This document shows, one piece after another, positions 1-11,464 of a stretch of DNA of 64,000 nt (within the stretch, counting starts at the first letter, position 1; each line of letters starts with the position of its first letter). Below the pieces are notes generated by a model that made no database searches, had not been told where the DNA came from, and saw only the letters and a program-made list of their open reading frames with translations. The DNA comes from Pachypanchax playfairii (Eukaryota > Chordata > Actinopteri > Cyprinodontiformes > Aplocheilidae). The translations under genes and the position numbers were made by a program. Location: positions 244,903 through 308,902 of the forward strand of contig SSNP01000043.1 of NCBI GenBank assembly GCA_006937955.1. Reading direction: 5' to 3'.

Positions 1-511
1 GATCAAAGACTGTCTCAAACTCAGCAAAGTAAGTTTTGATGGAAAAAAAAAACATTATGGTTTGTCAAGAGGCTTGCTGTGTTTTTAAAGAAAAATGTAA
101 ATGGGATCTTACTAACATTTATGCTCCACCTTTCTGTTTTAGAAAAAATTTCTTTAAATGATCTGAAATCACTTGGTAAAGTAAATCCCTTTTAGCCCTT
201 AAATAAATCAATAAACACATCTTAAAGGTGTGATGACATCACTGTTTAAACTGGCGTAAAGCTATTTCATGTAGTAGATATGCCCGCATATGTCAACTCT
301 CAAAAGAATTTGATTAAAAAACTAACAGGGCGGGGGTGTACGTGCAGGTCAGAATCCTCTTCTCAGCAACACGGTTCCTTTCATTAATGATATGTGGGTC
401 TACCTGGCTGACTTCGCTCTGATTGGCTACAACCATTGCCCGCAGCAAGCCTTTCTTCTCGGCTCCGTCAACAGTCCAGTAACATGGCGAGTGGACGTTT
501 ACAACCGTATA

Positions 512-2113
512 CAGTGGGGCAAAAAAGTATTTAGTCAGCCACCAATTGTGTAAGTTCTCCCACTTAAAAAGATCAGAGAGGCCTGTAATTTTCATCATAG
601 GTATACCTCAACTATGAGAGACAAAATGAGGAAAAAAAATCCAGAAAATCACATTGTCTGATTTTTAAAGAATTTATTTGCAAATTATGGTGGAAAATAA
701 GTATTTGGTCACCTACAAACAAGTAAGATTTCTGGCTTTCACAGACCTGTAACTTCTTTAAGAGGCTCCTCGGTCCTCCACTCGTTACCTGTATTGATGG
801 CACCTGTGTGAACTCGTTATCAGTATAAAAGACACCTGTCCACAACCTCAAACAGTCACGCTCCAAACTCCACTATGGCCAAGACCAAAGAGCTGTCAAA
901 GGACACCAGAAACAAAATTGTAGACCTTCACCAGGCTGGGAAGACTGAATCTGCAATAGGTAAGCAGCTTGGTGTGAAGAAATCAACTGTGGGAGCAATT
1001 ATTAGAAAATGGAAGACATACAAGACCACTGATAATCTCCCTCGATCTGGGGCTCCACGCAAGATCTCACCCCGTGGGGTCAAAATGATCACAAGAACGG
1101 TGAGCAAAAATCCCAGAACCACACGGAGGGACCTAGTGAATGACCTGCAGAGAGCTGGGACCAAAGTAACAAAGGCTACCATCAGTAACACACTACGCCG
1201 CCAGGGACTCAAATCCTGCAGTGCCAGACGTGTCCCCCTGCTGAAGCCAGGACACGTCCAGGCACGTCTGCGGTTTGCTAGAGAGCATTTGGATGATCCA
1301 GAAGAGGATTGGGAGAACATCATATGGTCAGATGAAACCAAAATAGAACTTTTTGGTAGAAACTCAACTTGTTGTGTTTGTAGGGGAAAGAATGCTGAGT
1401 TGGATCCAAAGAACACCATACCTACTGTAAAGCATGGGGGTGGAAACATCATGCTTTGGGGCTGTTTTTCTGCAAGGGGACCAGGACGACTGATCCGTGT
1501 AAAGGAAAGAATGAATGGGGCCATGTATCGTAAGATTTTGAGTGAAAACCTCCTTCCATCAGCAAGGGCATTGAAAATGAGACGTGGCTGGGTCTTTCAG
1601 CATGACAATGATCCCAAACACACCGCCCGGGCAACGAAGGAGTGGCTTCGTAAGAAGCATTTCAAGGTCCTGGAGTGGCCTAGCCAGTCTCCAGATCTCA
1701 ACCCCATAGAAAATCTCTGGAGGGAGTTGAAAGTCCGTGTTGCCCAGCGTCAGCCCCAAAACATCACTGCTCTAGAGGAGATCTGCATGGAGGAATGGGC
1801 CAAAATACCAGCAACATTGTGTGAAAACCTTGTGAAGACTTACAGAAAACGTTTGACCTCTGTCATTGCCAACAAAGGCTATATAACAAAGTATTGAGAT
1901 TAACTTTTGTTATTGACCAAATACTTATTTTCCACCATAATTTGCAAATAAATTCTTTAAAAATCAGACAATGTGATTTTCTGGATTTTTTTTCCTCATT
2001 TTGTCTCTCATAGTTGAGGTATACCTATGATGAAAATTACAGGCCTCTCTGATCTTTTTAAGTGGGAGAACTTACACAATTGGTGGCTGACTAAATACTT
2101 TTTTGCCCCACTG
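512..2113 (+). mobile_element. Tc1/mariner element, complete, with ~200-bp inverted repeats
   Basis: The element is flanked by TA (510-511 and 2114-2115) and begins CAGTGGGGCAAAAAAG. The left arm (512 to about 715) and right arm (about 1905-2113) are near-perfect inverse copies. Each arm has an outer and an inner direct-repeat version of the AAGTATTTRGTCA core, which is the IR/DR layout of fish Tc1 elements. It carries one uninterrupted transposase gene. The single N at 2117 directly follows the right end, so the true right flank is unknown. Confidence 0.93.
875..1897 (+). CDS. Tc1-like transposase, intact 340 aa
   Basis: This is a DDE transposase that cuts and pastes its own element in the nucleus. 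The N-terminal half (about residues 1-115) has two helix-turn-helix DNA-binding regions: a paired-like HTH starting at KELSKDTRNKIVDLHQ, and a second ending in ATISNTLRRQGL. The catalytic triad reads D153 (WSDETK), D244 (FQHDNDPKHT) and E279 (SPDLNPIENLW). The D244-E279 spacing of 34 residues is the DD34E signature. A Gly-rich stretch (HGGGNIMLWGC, about 187-197) is present. The length of 340 aa is usual for the family, there are no internal stops, and the ATG sits just inside the left repeat. Residues about 166-178 (TCCVCRGKNAELD) differ from what I expect in related copies, so activity is not assured. Confidence 0.93.
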   Translation: MAKTKELSKDTRNKIVDLHQAGKTESAIGKQLGVKKSTVGAIIRKWKTYKTTDNLPRSGAPRKISPRGVKMITRTVSKNPRTTRRDLVNDLQRAGTKVTKATISNTLRRQGLKSCSARRVPLLKPGHVQARLRFAREHLDDPEEDWENIIWSDETKIELFGRNSTCCVCRGKNAELDPKNTIPTVKHGGGNIMLWGCFSARGPGRLIRVKERMNGAMYRKILSENLLPSARALKMRRGWVFQHDNDPKHTARATKEWLRKKHFKVLEWPSQSPDLNPIENLWRELKVRVAQRQPQNITALEEICMEEWAKIPATLCENLVKTYRKRLTSVIANKGYITKY

Positions 2114-2117
2114 TATN

Positions 2118-2615
2118 ACAAGTTGAGTTTCTACCAAAAAGTTCTATTTTGGTTTCATCTGACCATATGATGTTCTCCCAATCCTCTTCTGGATCATCCA
2201 AATGCTCTCTAGCAAACCGCAGACGGGCCTGGACGTGTCCTGGCTTCAGCAGGGGGACACGTCTGGCACTGCAGGATTTGAGTCCCTGGCGGCGTAGTGT
2301 GTTACTGATGGTAGCCTTTGTTACTTTGGTCCCAGCTCTCTGCAGGTCATTCACTAGGTCCCTCCGTGTGGTTCTGGGATTTTTGCTCACCGTTCTTGTG
2401 ATCATTTTGACCCCACGGGGTGAGATCTTGCGTGGAGCCCCAGATCGAGGGAGATTATCAGTGGTCTTGTATGTCTTCCATTTTCTAATAATTGCTCCCA
2501 CAGTTGATTTCTTCACACCAAGCTGCTTACCTATTGCAGATTCAGTCTTCCCAGCCTGGTGAAGGTCTACAATTTTGTTTCTGGTGTCCTTTGACAGCTC
2601 TTTGGTCTTGGCCAT
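2118..2615 (-). pseudogene. Tc1 transposase, N-terminal fragment
   Basis: The frame starts at the ATG complement at 2613-2615 and matches the neighbouring transposase through the NSTC motif near residue 167, then runs into the N at 2117. Both DNA-binding helices and the first catalytic Asp (WSDETK) are present. The second Asp and the Glu are absent, so this fragment cannot encode a working enzyme. Confidence 0.85.
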
Positions 2616-2978
2616 AGTGGAGTTTGGAGCGTGATTGTTTGAGGTTGTGGACAGGTGTCTTTTATACTGATAACGAGTTCACACAGGTGCCATTAATACA
2701 GGTAACGAGTGGAGGACCGAGGAGCCTCTTAAAGAAGTTACAGGTCTGTGAAAGCCAGAAATCTTACTTGTTTGTAGGTGACCAAATACTTATTTTCCAC
2801 CATAATTTGCAAATAAATTCTTTAAAAATCAGACAATGTGATTTTCTGGATTTTTTTTCCTCATTTTGTCTCTCATAGTTGAGGTATACCTATGATGAAA
2901 ATTACAGGCCTCTCTGATCTTTTTAAGTGGGAGAACTTACACAATTGGTGGCTGACTAAATACTTTTTTGCCCCACTG
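2118..2978 (-). mobile_element. Inverted 5' half of the same Tc1 element
   Basis: This is the reverse complement of the left half of the neighbouring Tc1 copy (about 512-1374): the left inverted repeat, promoter region and first ~166 transposase codons. It ends in the terminal repeat at 2978 followed by TA (2979-2980). Over the shared part the two copies are almost identical; one clear difference lies upstream of the transposase. The 3' half is missing exactly at the single N at 2117. It is either a second, truncated inverted insertion or a mis-joined contig end. Confidence 0.85.
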
Positions 2979-3554
2979 TATGTTCGAGCCTGAAACGTCT
3001 TCTGAGGAAGACGGAGGGGTGAACACATGAAACTCAACTAATCACATGAGCGAATAAACAGTGCTGTCAGATGTTATCAATGAAAATAGATTCACAATAT
3101 GGTATGATAAACCTGTTGCTCACGGACATTGTTGCTATAGCGGCTATCACATGCTAGCATCATGGACTCTTCAGACCACGAACAAACGTTTATCAGGCAA
3201 GGCAGCATTTTATTAAATAAATAAACTTACAGGTATTGACGATGTGGTCGCATCCTTCAGGGTTGGTAAAGAATTTTTAATTAAAATCAGTTTCTTTGAC
3301 AATCCCAACTTGAATTCACCCAAGTTATGGAAGCAGTCCTCCGTGAAGTGAGCTGAACATACTTTCTAATTGAGGTTATAACTACGTGGCACTTCTCCAT
3401 AAATGAACTTCAGCCACTCTTCTCTAGTTTTTTCATCCTTCGGGAGTGAGTGTAAACTTCCAGCATGGGTTGAGCATCCTTGGACACAACAGGTCCCCGT
3501 TTGCGTAGTCATCTCTTCTCAAGAGCAGCAGCACAAGCTAGCGCAAAGCAGCTA

Positions 3555-3600
3555 ACGGTGTATGGGCTGGGGCGCGGGGGTGGGGGGGGTGGGGGGGTTG
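3555..3600 (+). repeat. G-rich low-complexity tract
   Basis: Runs of 5-8 consecutive G residues are separated by single T or C. Four or more G-runs within about 40 bases fit a G-quadruplex-forming pattern. No gene is attached to it here. Confidence 0.6.
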
Positions 3601-3944
3601 GACTGTTTACTTTACTGTGCACTTTTATTGGACGCTATGAAATACGTAGGATGAAATTGCCACGTAGGAAAAAATGGTGCTTTCCGATTTAACCGTTTTT
3701 TAAATATGAAACAAAGCGGACCGCCCACAAACGGGAACTTTGATACTCGCTTTGGACGTTCACACGACCTCATCAGTGCACAACACATCATGATATACCC
3801 CAAAAACCTCAAAAAAGTGCATTTTGATGTCATAACCCCTTTAAGACAACATTAACTGAAAGAAGTTTAAAACAATTATTAGATTCACCATCATAAATAT
3901 CATCTTATCACAATTAGATTAAAATCTTATCATGTTTTTCCCAG

Positions 3945-6900
3945 CTGAGTGCAGAAAAAGAGAAGAGGATGAGCAACAGTCTTTTTACTTCTCTAATCAA
4001 TTCCATCGAGGAGAGGCGATCTAAAGTCAACACCGAGATCGACGAGAAGCAGAAAGCAGAAGAGAAGAGGGCTGATGAGCTCATTGGTGAGCTGCAGCAG
4101 GAAATTGTTGAGCTGCAGAGGAGAAACACTGAGCTGAAGAAGCTAGAGAAGACAGAGGACCACCTGCATGTCTTACAGGTTAGCCTCTTCCTTAGACCGT
4201 GTGGTAAATGCAGACTGTCTGATTCTGTAACTGATCTAGATTTACTGCAGCAGAAATGACATAAAGATAACAATTTAACTCAACTCAGTTTTATTCATAT
4301 ATTAACAGTTTACAACAAAAATAATTTCAAGGCACTATACAGAAACAAGTCTAATTCAATAATACATTTTTCTCTCTTTCTACTCTGCCAGAGCTTGCCA
4401 TGTCTTGTGTCACCCCCACCCACCAAAGAGTGGACAGAAATCAGTATCTATCCTGATATCTGTGTAGGGACAGTAAGGAGAGCAGTGTCCAAACTGGACT
4501 GTGCACTAAAAAATGAACTGCACAACTTGGAGAAAGAAGGTAAACTACTATCGTCACCACAAATAAAAAAAACAGGCAAATTAAAACGGTTCATATAAAC
4601 AGAGCTCAGGACTAAATCACGGTTTATTGTTTATAATTGTTTATTTATGTTCTGTTTCTGGTAACTAGTTGTTTTATTATTCTCTTGGCTGTGAAATGCA
4701 TTTTAATGTAAAGCATTAAACCCACTTAGATTAGTTGTAGTTTTCACTAGCTACGTTTACATGGGCACATTTAATCGGAATAAACGCCCAATCGGATAAA
4801 AAAGACGTCATGTAAACATGTCAATCAGAATGTTTTGATCTGATGCAGCCTGATCAGAATTAAATTTACTTCCGATGGAGAGGGGTGGTTTTGTCCGATC
4901 TTCATTCGGATAGACGTGCATGTATACACCCATTCGGAAAGAAAGGGTGAAAAGAGCCCACTGCGCATGCGTACAACTTCAGTGTGACGTCTTTCCGCTT
5001 TCGCAGACCCAAGTAGAAAACATAGCGGGAAGTAAACAGAAGTGGTCTGCTGGTGCAGTCATCCTGTCATCCTGCTCTCCTCTCCTGTGGCGGAGGAGCA
5101 GTAGCAATATGTATTCAGCCTCTAGCTTGGTTAATGCGACCAGTAAAAACCCAAACATAAAGGTAATCACCTGCAGAAGGTCCATATTGGGGATAACGTG
5201 AGTCAGCTCGAACACACGATGGGGCGGGAAAGACGTGCAGAAAGGACGGAGTTTGTTTACTTTTTTTTCTTCCCCCAGAAAGACAACTCGCTGTGCGCAT
5301 GCTCAACTCATTTAACCTGATTGAGTGCTTGGTGCATGTGTACTCATGACATGATCAGAGTGTCCATGTAAACAGGGATTTGGGAATTCAGATCGACCAA
5401 GATTTTAATCAGATTGGGGAAATTTGGCGCATGTAAACGTAGCTAGTGATGCTGTCGTGAGTCTGCTACGATTGTCCTCCCAATGGTGCATTAATCCTCC
5501 ACCAATTCTATTAGAATTTTAAAAATATCAAAGTCAACATTTTTTTTTTTTTTTACATTTTTAGCTTCAAGCATGAGTCACAATATTTTAAGCAGCTCTG
5601 TGATTTCACTCTGGATGGAAAAAGAAGTGACAAAAATCAGCCAGGTCTTGATGAGGCCATAAGGTGCATTTTAAGAACACACTGGGCTCGTCATGAATGT
5701 GATAGATTCCCAATAATTTTGAATATGTTTGTAGTGGTTGTTGCATATAAGTGTGTTGGGAACATGACAAAGTATTGTAGAAGTGCTGGCAGTGAATGAT
5801 CTTCCTGGAAACCTGCTGCTGGTATATAAAACATGTTGAACTGGCCCACTTGCATCATGCTAGCATGGTGTGATCCACTAGCTTACAACTGCATAGCTGC
5901 AAACCTATGTGGGGCCTGGGATATTGTGGGCCTGCATGAGAAGGTTTTAATCAGAATGACCTGCAGACATGTAAAGCATGATGAGGGTGCAAGAAGTTCA
6001 TGTAAGTTCATGTTATGCTATTTAAAAGGGGTATATGATTAGTATTACACAACAAATTAAATTAAATTAAGAAGATTTTGGATAGATGAGAGAAACTTTC
6101 AGTGTCTCTTGAATAATCCTCAATCACGTTGATTTTTAAAATGTTTCTAAAATTTAACTGCATTTTTATTTGTCTTCCGACAGAGATGAAAAGGATGCAG
6201 AAATATGCAGGTATGAATATATCTAACACTGACATTCAACTGAACCTTATATTACAAGTTTGAAAAATGTTTTTCAATTAGTCGTAAGATATTAAAGACT
6301 TAGGAAAAAAAGTCCAATTGCCCTTTTTTTGAACAATATTTTTAGAATCAAATCTAAGTATTGAAAATGTTTTAGCTTCCATCCAAAAGGCTTCTTAAAG
6401 TTCTGAACATGCAAATGACCTGAATGCATCCCTGATATCTGCATAAAACAAATCCAGTATTTGATTTTCTCTGGTGGAGCAACTGGCAAACTGTTGAAAA
6501 GTTGGGAGGGTAGAAGTGAGAGGCGTGATTAAAATCTCCAGTTACTGCCACAATTGCATTTGGCTGTTGTGTCTGTAGTTTAGTAACTGTTGAGCCAATG
6601 CGGTCACATGAAGACTTGGTATTAGCTGATGATGGAAGGTATTCTAAAATTAACACTAATGAACTCCATCAGTAGATTATATAGACAACCAACAGCTTGG
6701 AGTTCAATACCTGGATTCCAAAGATTATATTTCATAAAAGCATGGATGACACCATATTTTGTTAAAAAGGACAGCTACCCCACCTCCTTTTCTTTTGCTG
6801 CTTCTCTTAAAATCACTGCCTGTATTGTTTGAAAGCCAGACAGAGACACACTGGTGTCCAGGATATGCTCCGAGCCACATCTCAGTAAAACGCATGATTC

Positions 6901-7836
6901 TGTATTCCTAATACTCTAGATGGGTCAGTGTTTTAACTCTCTCCAGGGAGATGTTGCAGATTAGCAACAGTTACTGAATCTTAATTTCTTTTTGAGATTA
7001 AATTCATTGATCTTATTAAGAAGAGAGTTCACATTATTCGGGGTGTAGGTGTACAGTTGAGTATTCAACTGAAGAGCTGGCTCTTTATGTTTAAGATGTC
7101 CGATGTTAAATTATAGTAAGACTGCTACAAGTGAAGGCGGAAGATATTCTGACACAGAAAGAACCGTTGACTTTTAAGGCCATTCTTACTTGAACTGTAT
7201 TTCTTTGCTATAGTTGATGTGGTGCTAGACCCAGACACAGCCCATCCAAACATTATTCTGTCAGAGGATGGGAAAAAGGCGGTTCGAGGCGAGAAGGTGC
7301 CTGAAGTTTCTGACAATCCGAAGCGTTTTGATCCTGTCATCTGTGTCGTAGGCATGAAAGGCTTTAAGTCTGGGAGGTTCTACTTCCAGGTAGATAACTT
7401 TATTCGAATTTTATTCTAAAGTATCTCCAAATCAGAACCTACATTCTCACCATCTCTTCATATACAACAGGTTGCAGTGTTTAATAAGACCTTCTGGGAC
7501 CTTGGTGTCGTCAAAGAGTCTGCAAACAGGAAGGGGATGATCACCTCCAAGCCAGAGAATGGCTACTGGACAGTTCGTTTAAGGAACGGCTGTGAGTATC
7601 GAGCTTTAGACTCCCCCTCGGTACTCCTTCAGCTTCAGAAAAAGCCTCAGACTGTGGGAGTGTTTACAGATTATGAGGAAGGGACAGTTTCATTCTTCGA
7701 CGTGGAGACACATTCTCACATCTACACCTTTAGCAGGTGTTTGTTTTCTGAGAAAATTTTCCCCTTTTTCAGTCCAGGAATATTTGATGATGGAAAGAAT
7801 GTGGAACCGCTAGTTATCACATCTGTAAATCAATAG
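3945..7836 (+). CDS. TRIM-family protein, 3' part (coiled coil + PRY-SPRY/B30.2)
   Basis: I infer five exons: 3945-4178, 4392-4539, 6184-6210, 7214-7389 and 7471-7836 (stop TAG). Exon one is exactly 234 bp, the usual length of the TRIM coiled-coil exon, and is rich in Glu/Lys heptads (ERRSKVNTEIDEKQ). Exon two begins SLPCLVSPPPTKEW, typical of the TRIM linker, and seems to fuse the usual tiny exon with the next one. The short exon reads EMKRMQKYA. PRY starts at VDVVLDPDTAHPNIILSEDG and SPRY continues with FWDLGVVKESANRKG and FTDYEEGTVSFFD. Frames join cleanly at every junction. TRIM proteins are usually RING E3 ubiquitin ligases, and B30.2 binds the target. The RING, B-box and 96-bp exons were not found, so this is a 5'-partial gene or a remnant. 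An 81-bp intron (7390-7470) splits the B30.2 domain between FYFQ and VAVF. Confidence 0.88.
4745..5448. mobile_element. Non-autonomous DNA transposon (MITE), 704 bp
   Basis: It lies in a TRIM intron. The ends are a perfect 19-bp inverted repeat, CACTAGCTACGTTTACATG and its complement. No transposase was found. A second copy of the same family lies at 35983-36661 with high identity throughout, including the long internal sequence. The superfamily is not clear from the ends. Confidence 0.8.
6372..6900 (-). pseudogene. LINE endonuclease fragment, degenerate
   Basis: Read on the minus strand, the region contains KRKGGGVAVLFNKIWCHP and, after frame breaks, IPSSANTKSSCDRIGSTV followed by VAVTGDFNHAS. 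These match conserved blocks of the APE-type endonuclease of fish non-LTR retrotransposons; the GDFNH motif is catalytic in the family. Stops and frameshifts separate the blocks and no reverse transcriptase is attached, so it is a dead 5' or internal fragment inside a TRIM intron. The clade (L2/CR1/Rex-like) is a guess. Confidence 0.6.
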
Positions 7837-8648
7837 ACAAGGAGCTTTCCACTGTGTTCTGAAAAAGGGTGTTTGATACAGAAAGAGAAAAGGTTAACTG
7901 TGTTTTTGTCTTGGTATAGTAAGTATAAATCTAATGTAAAGTAGTTGATAGGAGCTGAAAGTTGCTAAACCATGGATCTTGCTTTGGAGTATAGGCCTAC
8001 AGAAGGATTTTGTTTGATAACACAAACCTGTAACCTGGCTCTGCCAGATCTATGTGTAGCCCCACTGTCCTGTTGGTGCTACACAAAAATCTGGAACTGC
8101 TCTGTCTGAAAATGTCTGAAAAGGGAAGGCCATTTGGTATAATATTTTAAGCTGATTGGAGGATTCACCAGCAAGTGTCTGCCTATCATGATTTGTCTTT
8201 AGCCAATCACAGTAAATCAAGCTCTTACAAATCCAGTCAGAAGAAACACACATACATCGTTAACATCAAGAAATGCACAAAGTTGCTCATTTTTCAACCA
8301 AGAAATCGTCTCCAGTTCTCCTAAACAGATTCAATAGCTGCTTATACATCCACCAGTGCAGCCGTGTTTGTTTGGCTTTGCCTGCCTGGGCACTTGCTGC
8401 CAATCATGCCTGAACACCCACCCTAAAGTACAACGCTATCACATGACTGGTCCTAACATTTTTTGACCTAGTCAGACAGTTTAGTTGGAGCAGCGCAAGA
8501 TGGATTTTCATGTTTTTGGAAAAGTTCAAATCTCACTAGAATCCATCTGGCAGTGCAAGGTTAACAAACCTGGGCTATTACAGACAATATTGATTGGAAT
8601 TTTTATGAAAGACTCTAAATAAATGTGTACAAAAGCAAATTGACTCTA
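7837..8648. other. TRIM 3' flank, no gene seen
   Basis: This is AT-rich sequence after the TRIM stop codon. It probably includes the 3' UTR, but no clear AATAAA just downstream could be chosen with confidence. I saw no open reading frame with recognisable content. Confidence 0.5.
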
Positions 8649-8960
8649 TAGTAAATGCACTTGTATAGCCCATTTTTTAAGTTTGACATCACAAGGTGCT
8701 TCACACTACAATTTGTTGTTCACTCACATGTTTGGTGGTGATGAACTACACACATATTGGAGCCACAGCTGTCCTGGGACACACACTGTCAGAGGCGAGG
8801 CTGCCAGGTGCCACCGGGCTCTCTGACTACCACCAAACTGACAAGTGTCCTGCCCAAGGGAACAACAGCAAAGCATTCTTTTCCAGATGGAGAGGGGATT
8901 CAAACTAATGACTATCGTTACCCGACGACGCTGCACTACCTTCTGAGCTACTGCCACCCC
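8649..8960 (-). repeat. tRNA-derived SINE-like repeat, copy 1
   Basis: The left end (AAATGCACTTGTATAG) is the 3' tail of the family. The right end, read on the minus strand (GGGGTGGCAGTAGCTCAGAAGG), is the tRNA-like head, here degenerate. The middle has TGTCCTGGGACACACACTG. At least five other copies occur in the window (14749, 37697, 48971, 49707 and 55768). Confidence 0.7.
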
Positions 8961-10092
8961 ACATGAAAGTTGGCAGATGTTCTAGAGTTTTAAAGTCAAT
9001 CAGAAATTCAATCTATCAGGTATTAGTAAATAAAAAAGTTTAAGTAGAATTAGAAAAGAAAAAAACTTTGTCATGAGTTGGGTTGGACTTTTTTTTTTTT
9101 ACAGTGACATAACCTCATCTTCCTCTGTCCAGTTTACCAGTTTATTGCTATTTTGGGGGTAATTTAGTTGTTAAAATAAATATTAGTCTTCAAAAGAAGA
9201 TATTTTATATAAAAACAGTCATATTTTCTTTATTTAAAATGACTATAGATAGACAAAGAGTACCAGTTAAGGCTTCCAGAAATAAGGTTTAAGCCATTTA
9301 TTGTTCTTGTTTCATAATTAGAGGCCAATTACAAGTTTGGTTTGCTTGTTATTAAAAATAATAAGACTCCAAAAAACTGGAAATGAGACAGAAGACCTCA
9401 CCATGACAAGTCAGGTCAGAAAAAAGGTTCTGTAGTCACAACTTTGCTTGAATGTTTTGTCCAAAAAGATTACATTTTTGTATTTAAAGATCAATTCATT
9501 GTTTATTTCTTTCGATTAAACTTTTTCCTTTTCTTTTGTTTGCAAAATATTTGCATTACTATCAGCTGCCTGTCCATGTTTCCATGTGTTTTGCATTGTA
9601 GAGAGGCTGCTTTGCAGCCCAAGTCATGATCACAGCTGCTAAAGGACGTATTGAGTCAGAAACTTGAATCCAAAAGGCAAATTAACACATAAGTTTTCTT
9701 ATTCATCAGTGTTTTGAAGCTCTGTCTCACTTTGATGAAATAAGCTGGTTTAACAAACTCAGAGGAAAAATTAAATTGTAGCTTGTGCATACATTGAGCC
9801 TTTAAAACCTGATGGAATAATACTAAATTATAATAATATTATATACTAAATATACTATACTATATACTATATTAATAATACTAAAATTAAGTTAAACAAA
9901 ATTAAGTTAAACAATTTATTGGGTCTTAACCATAGAATAATTCTCTAATTTTGTTATTTACTTTATTAAGAATATACATACTAGGGATGTCCAGATCCGA
10001 TCACGTGATTGGAAATCGGGCTTGATCACGTAGTTTCAGACTCAATCGGAATTGGACGTTACCTTCTGATCAGGACTTGGACATACATGTAT

Positions 10093-11272
10093 TAGTGCTG
10101 TCAAACGATTAAAATATTTAATCGCGATTATTCGAATTTATGTCCAAGTTAATTCGCAATTAAGCTTGATTAATCGCACATTATCTAGTTCAAGTGTCCC
10201 TTGATTTCTTTTTTGTCCCAGTTATTTTTTTTTCTCATTTTAATGCTCTTATGGAAGAGTGGATCGGCTTGCTTTGTGCAAATGTTTTTATTGAAAAAAA
10301 ACACTGGCATATACCTAAATTCAACAGTCATTCACAGTTGGAGAAAATGATCTCACACACAATATAACACTGTTCAACAGAAGGCTGAAGAAAAAAGTGT
10401 CACATAAGCCATCTCTTCAACAGGGATCAAAACAGGGGGATTCGAAATAAAATAAAGTGCACATGTTGAGGTAAATCAGGCAAAATAGCCTGTAGTGCAA
10501 TTAAATGATGGTTTAACATATTCTTTCAAGTTTGTTTTGAACGTAACAATAAGGCCACAGCTCTCTCACGGAACGGAATATTTCAGGGTGCTGAAATATC
10601 TCGTTCCCCCCTGTAACTTTGACTGTCTGTCCGTTCATCCATCTACATATATAAAGTAATATAAAAACATGGCAGCCTAAATAAACAAGAAGTTATAGAA
10701 AATAGTGTTTTGTGGATGATAATCATTTCAATTGAAATTCAAAAATGTTTTTTCAGTCCCAGAGTAAAATTAATCATTGTTGTAGCTCAGACTAATCAAG
10801 TCTAACCGCCAGGTTTAGTGTACGTGAATACCGAGAGACTTGATTCTCACGGCGAGTAAAAAAAACACTCAAAACAATTTTCGTTTTCGTTCATTGATTT
10901 AACGGAAGCTTAATAAAGCAAGAACTTCGACAGGGAAACTTGTCCTTTTATCAGTCTAGTTTCAGTCTAGCGAGAAACTGATCTGAAGGGCTGTGAAGCT
11001 TGTCGGCTCCGCCCCTCTGGCTGCGGTGCGCGCTCCCGAGACAGGGGAACCAGAATATTTCAGGGGAACACATTTTCGCACAAGACCGGTCTTACTAGAT
11101 CTGGTGTGATGTTGTAGTTTTCTAACGTAACAAGTTTTTTGCAAAATCGTGGAGAAAAACTACAACGGGCTGGCCCAAATAGAACGAGCGTTAATCTCGC
11201 GATAAAAAAATGCACGCCGTTAAAATGGGTTTCAGTTAACGCCATTAATAACGCGTTTAACTGACAGCACTA
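10093..11272. mobile_element. Non-autonomous hAT element, 1,180 bp, with 8-bp target duplication
   Basis: The ends are TAGTGCTGTCAAACGATTAA at the left and CTGACAGCACTA at the right. They are flanked by a perfect 8-bp direct repeat, ACATGTAT, at 10085-10092 and 11273-11280, which is the hAT signature. The sub-terminal region carries TTTAATCGCGATTA motifs. No transposase is present. Inverted relatives lie at 26105-27160, 27162-28316 and 30952-32020. Confidence 0.92.
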
Positions 11273-11464
11273 ACATGTATATATATTTTTATTAGTTTTT
11301 AACGAATCTATACACCCTTTCGTGTGACGTCAGTATCCAGGACAGTTTTCGTTGCAACCCGCAGCCACCATTATAAAAATGGACACGTTTCACATTTTTA
11401 CACACGTTGAGGTCGATCGTCTTGGAATGTTAACAGTCCTGCAGTCTACACAACAGTGGAGAAG

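Noticed and set aside
1..175. Possible exons at 1-28 and 143-175 (frame DQRLSQTQQ...ISLNDLKSL) with good splice-like borders
   Set aside because: They join in frame, but the product is too short and unrecognised, and the next acceptor is weak. Not enough to call a gene.
928..1524. Long minus-strand open frame over the Tc1 transposase
   Set aside because: It is the antisense shadow of the conserved transposase frame and has no independent coding signal.
4920..5201. Open frame inside the TAGCTACG MITE, also in the copy near 36156
   Set aside because: The frame is not kept between copies (they diverge at the C-terminal end), and no protein motif is seen.
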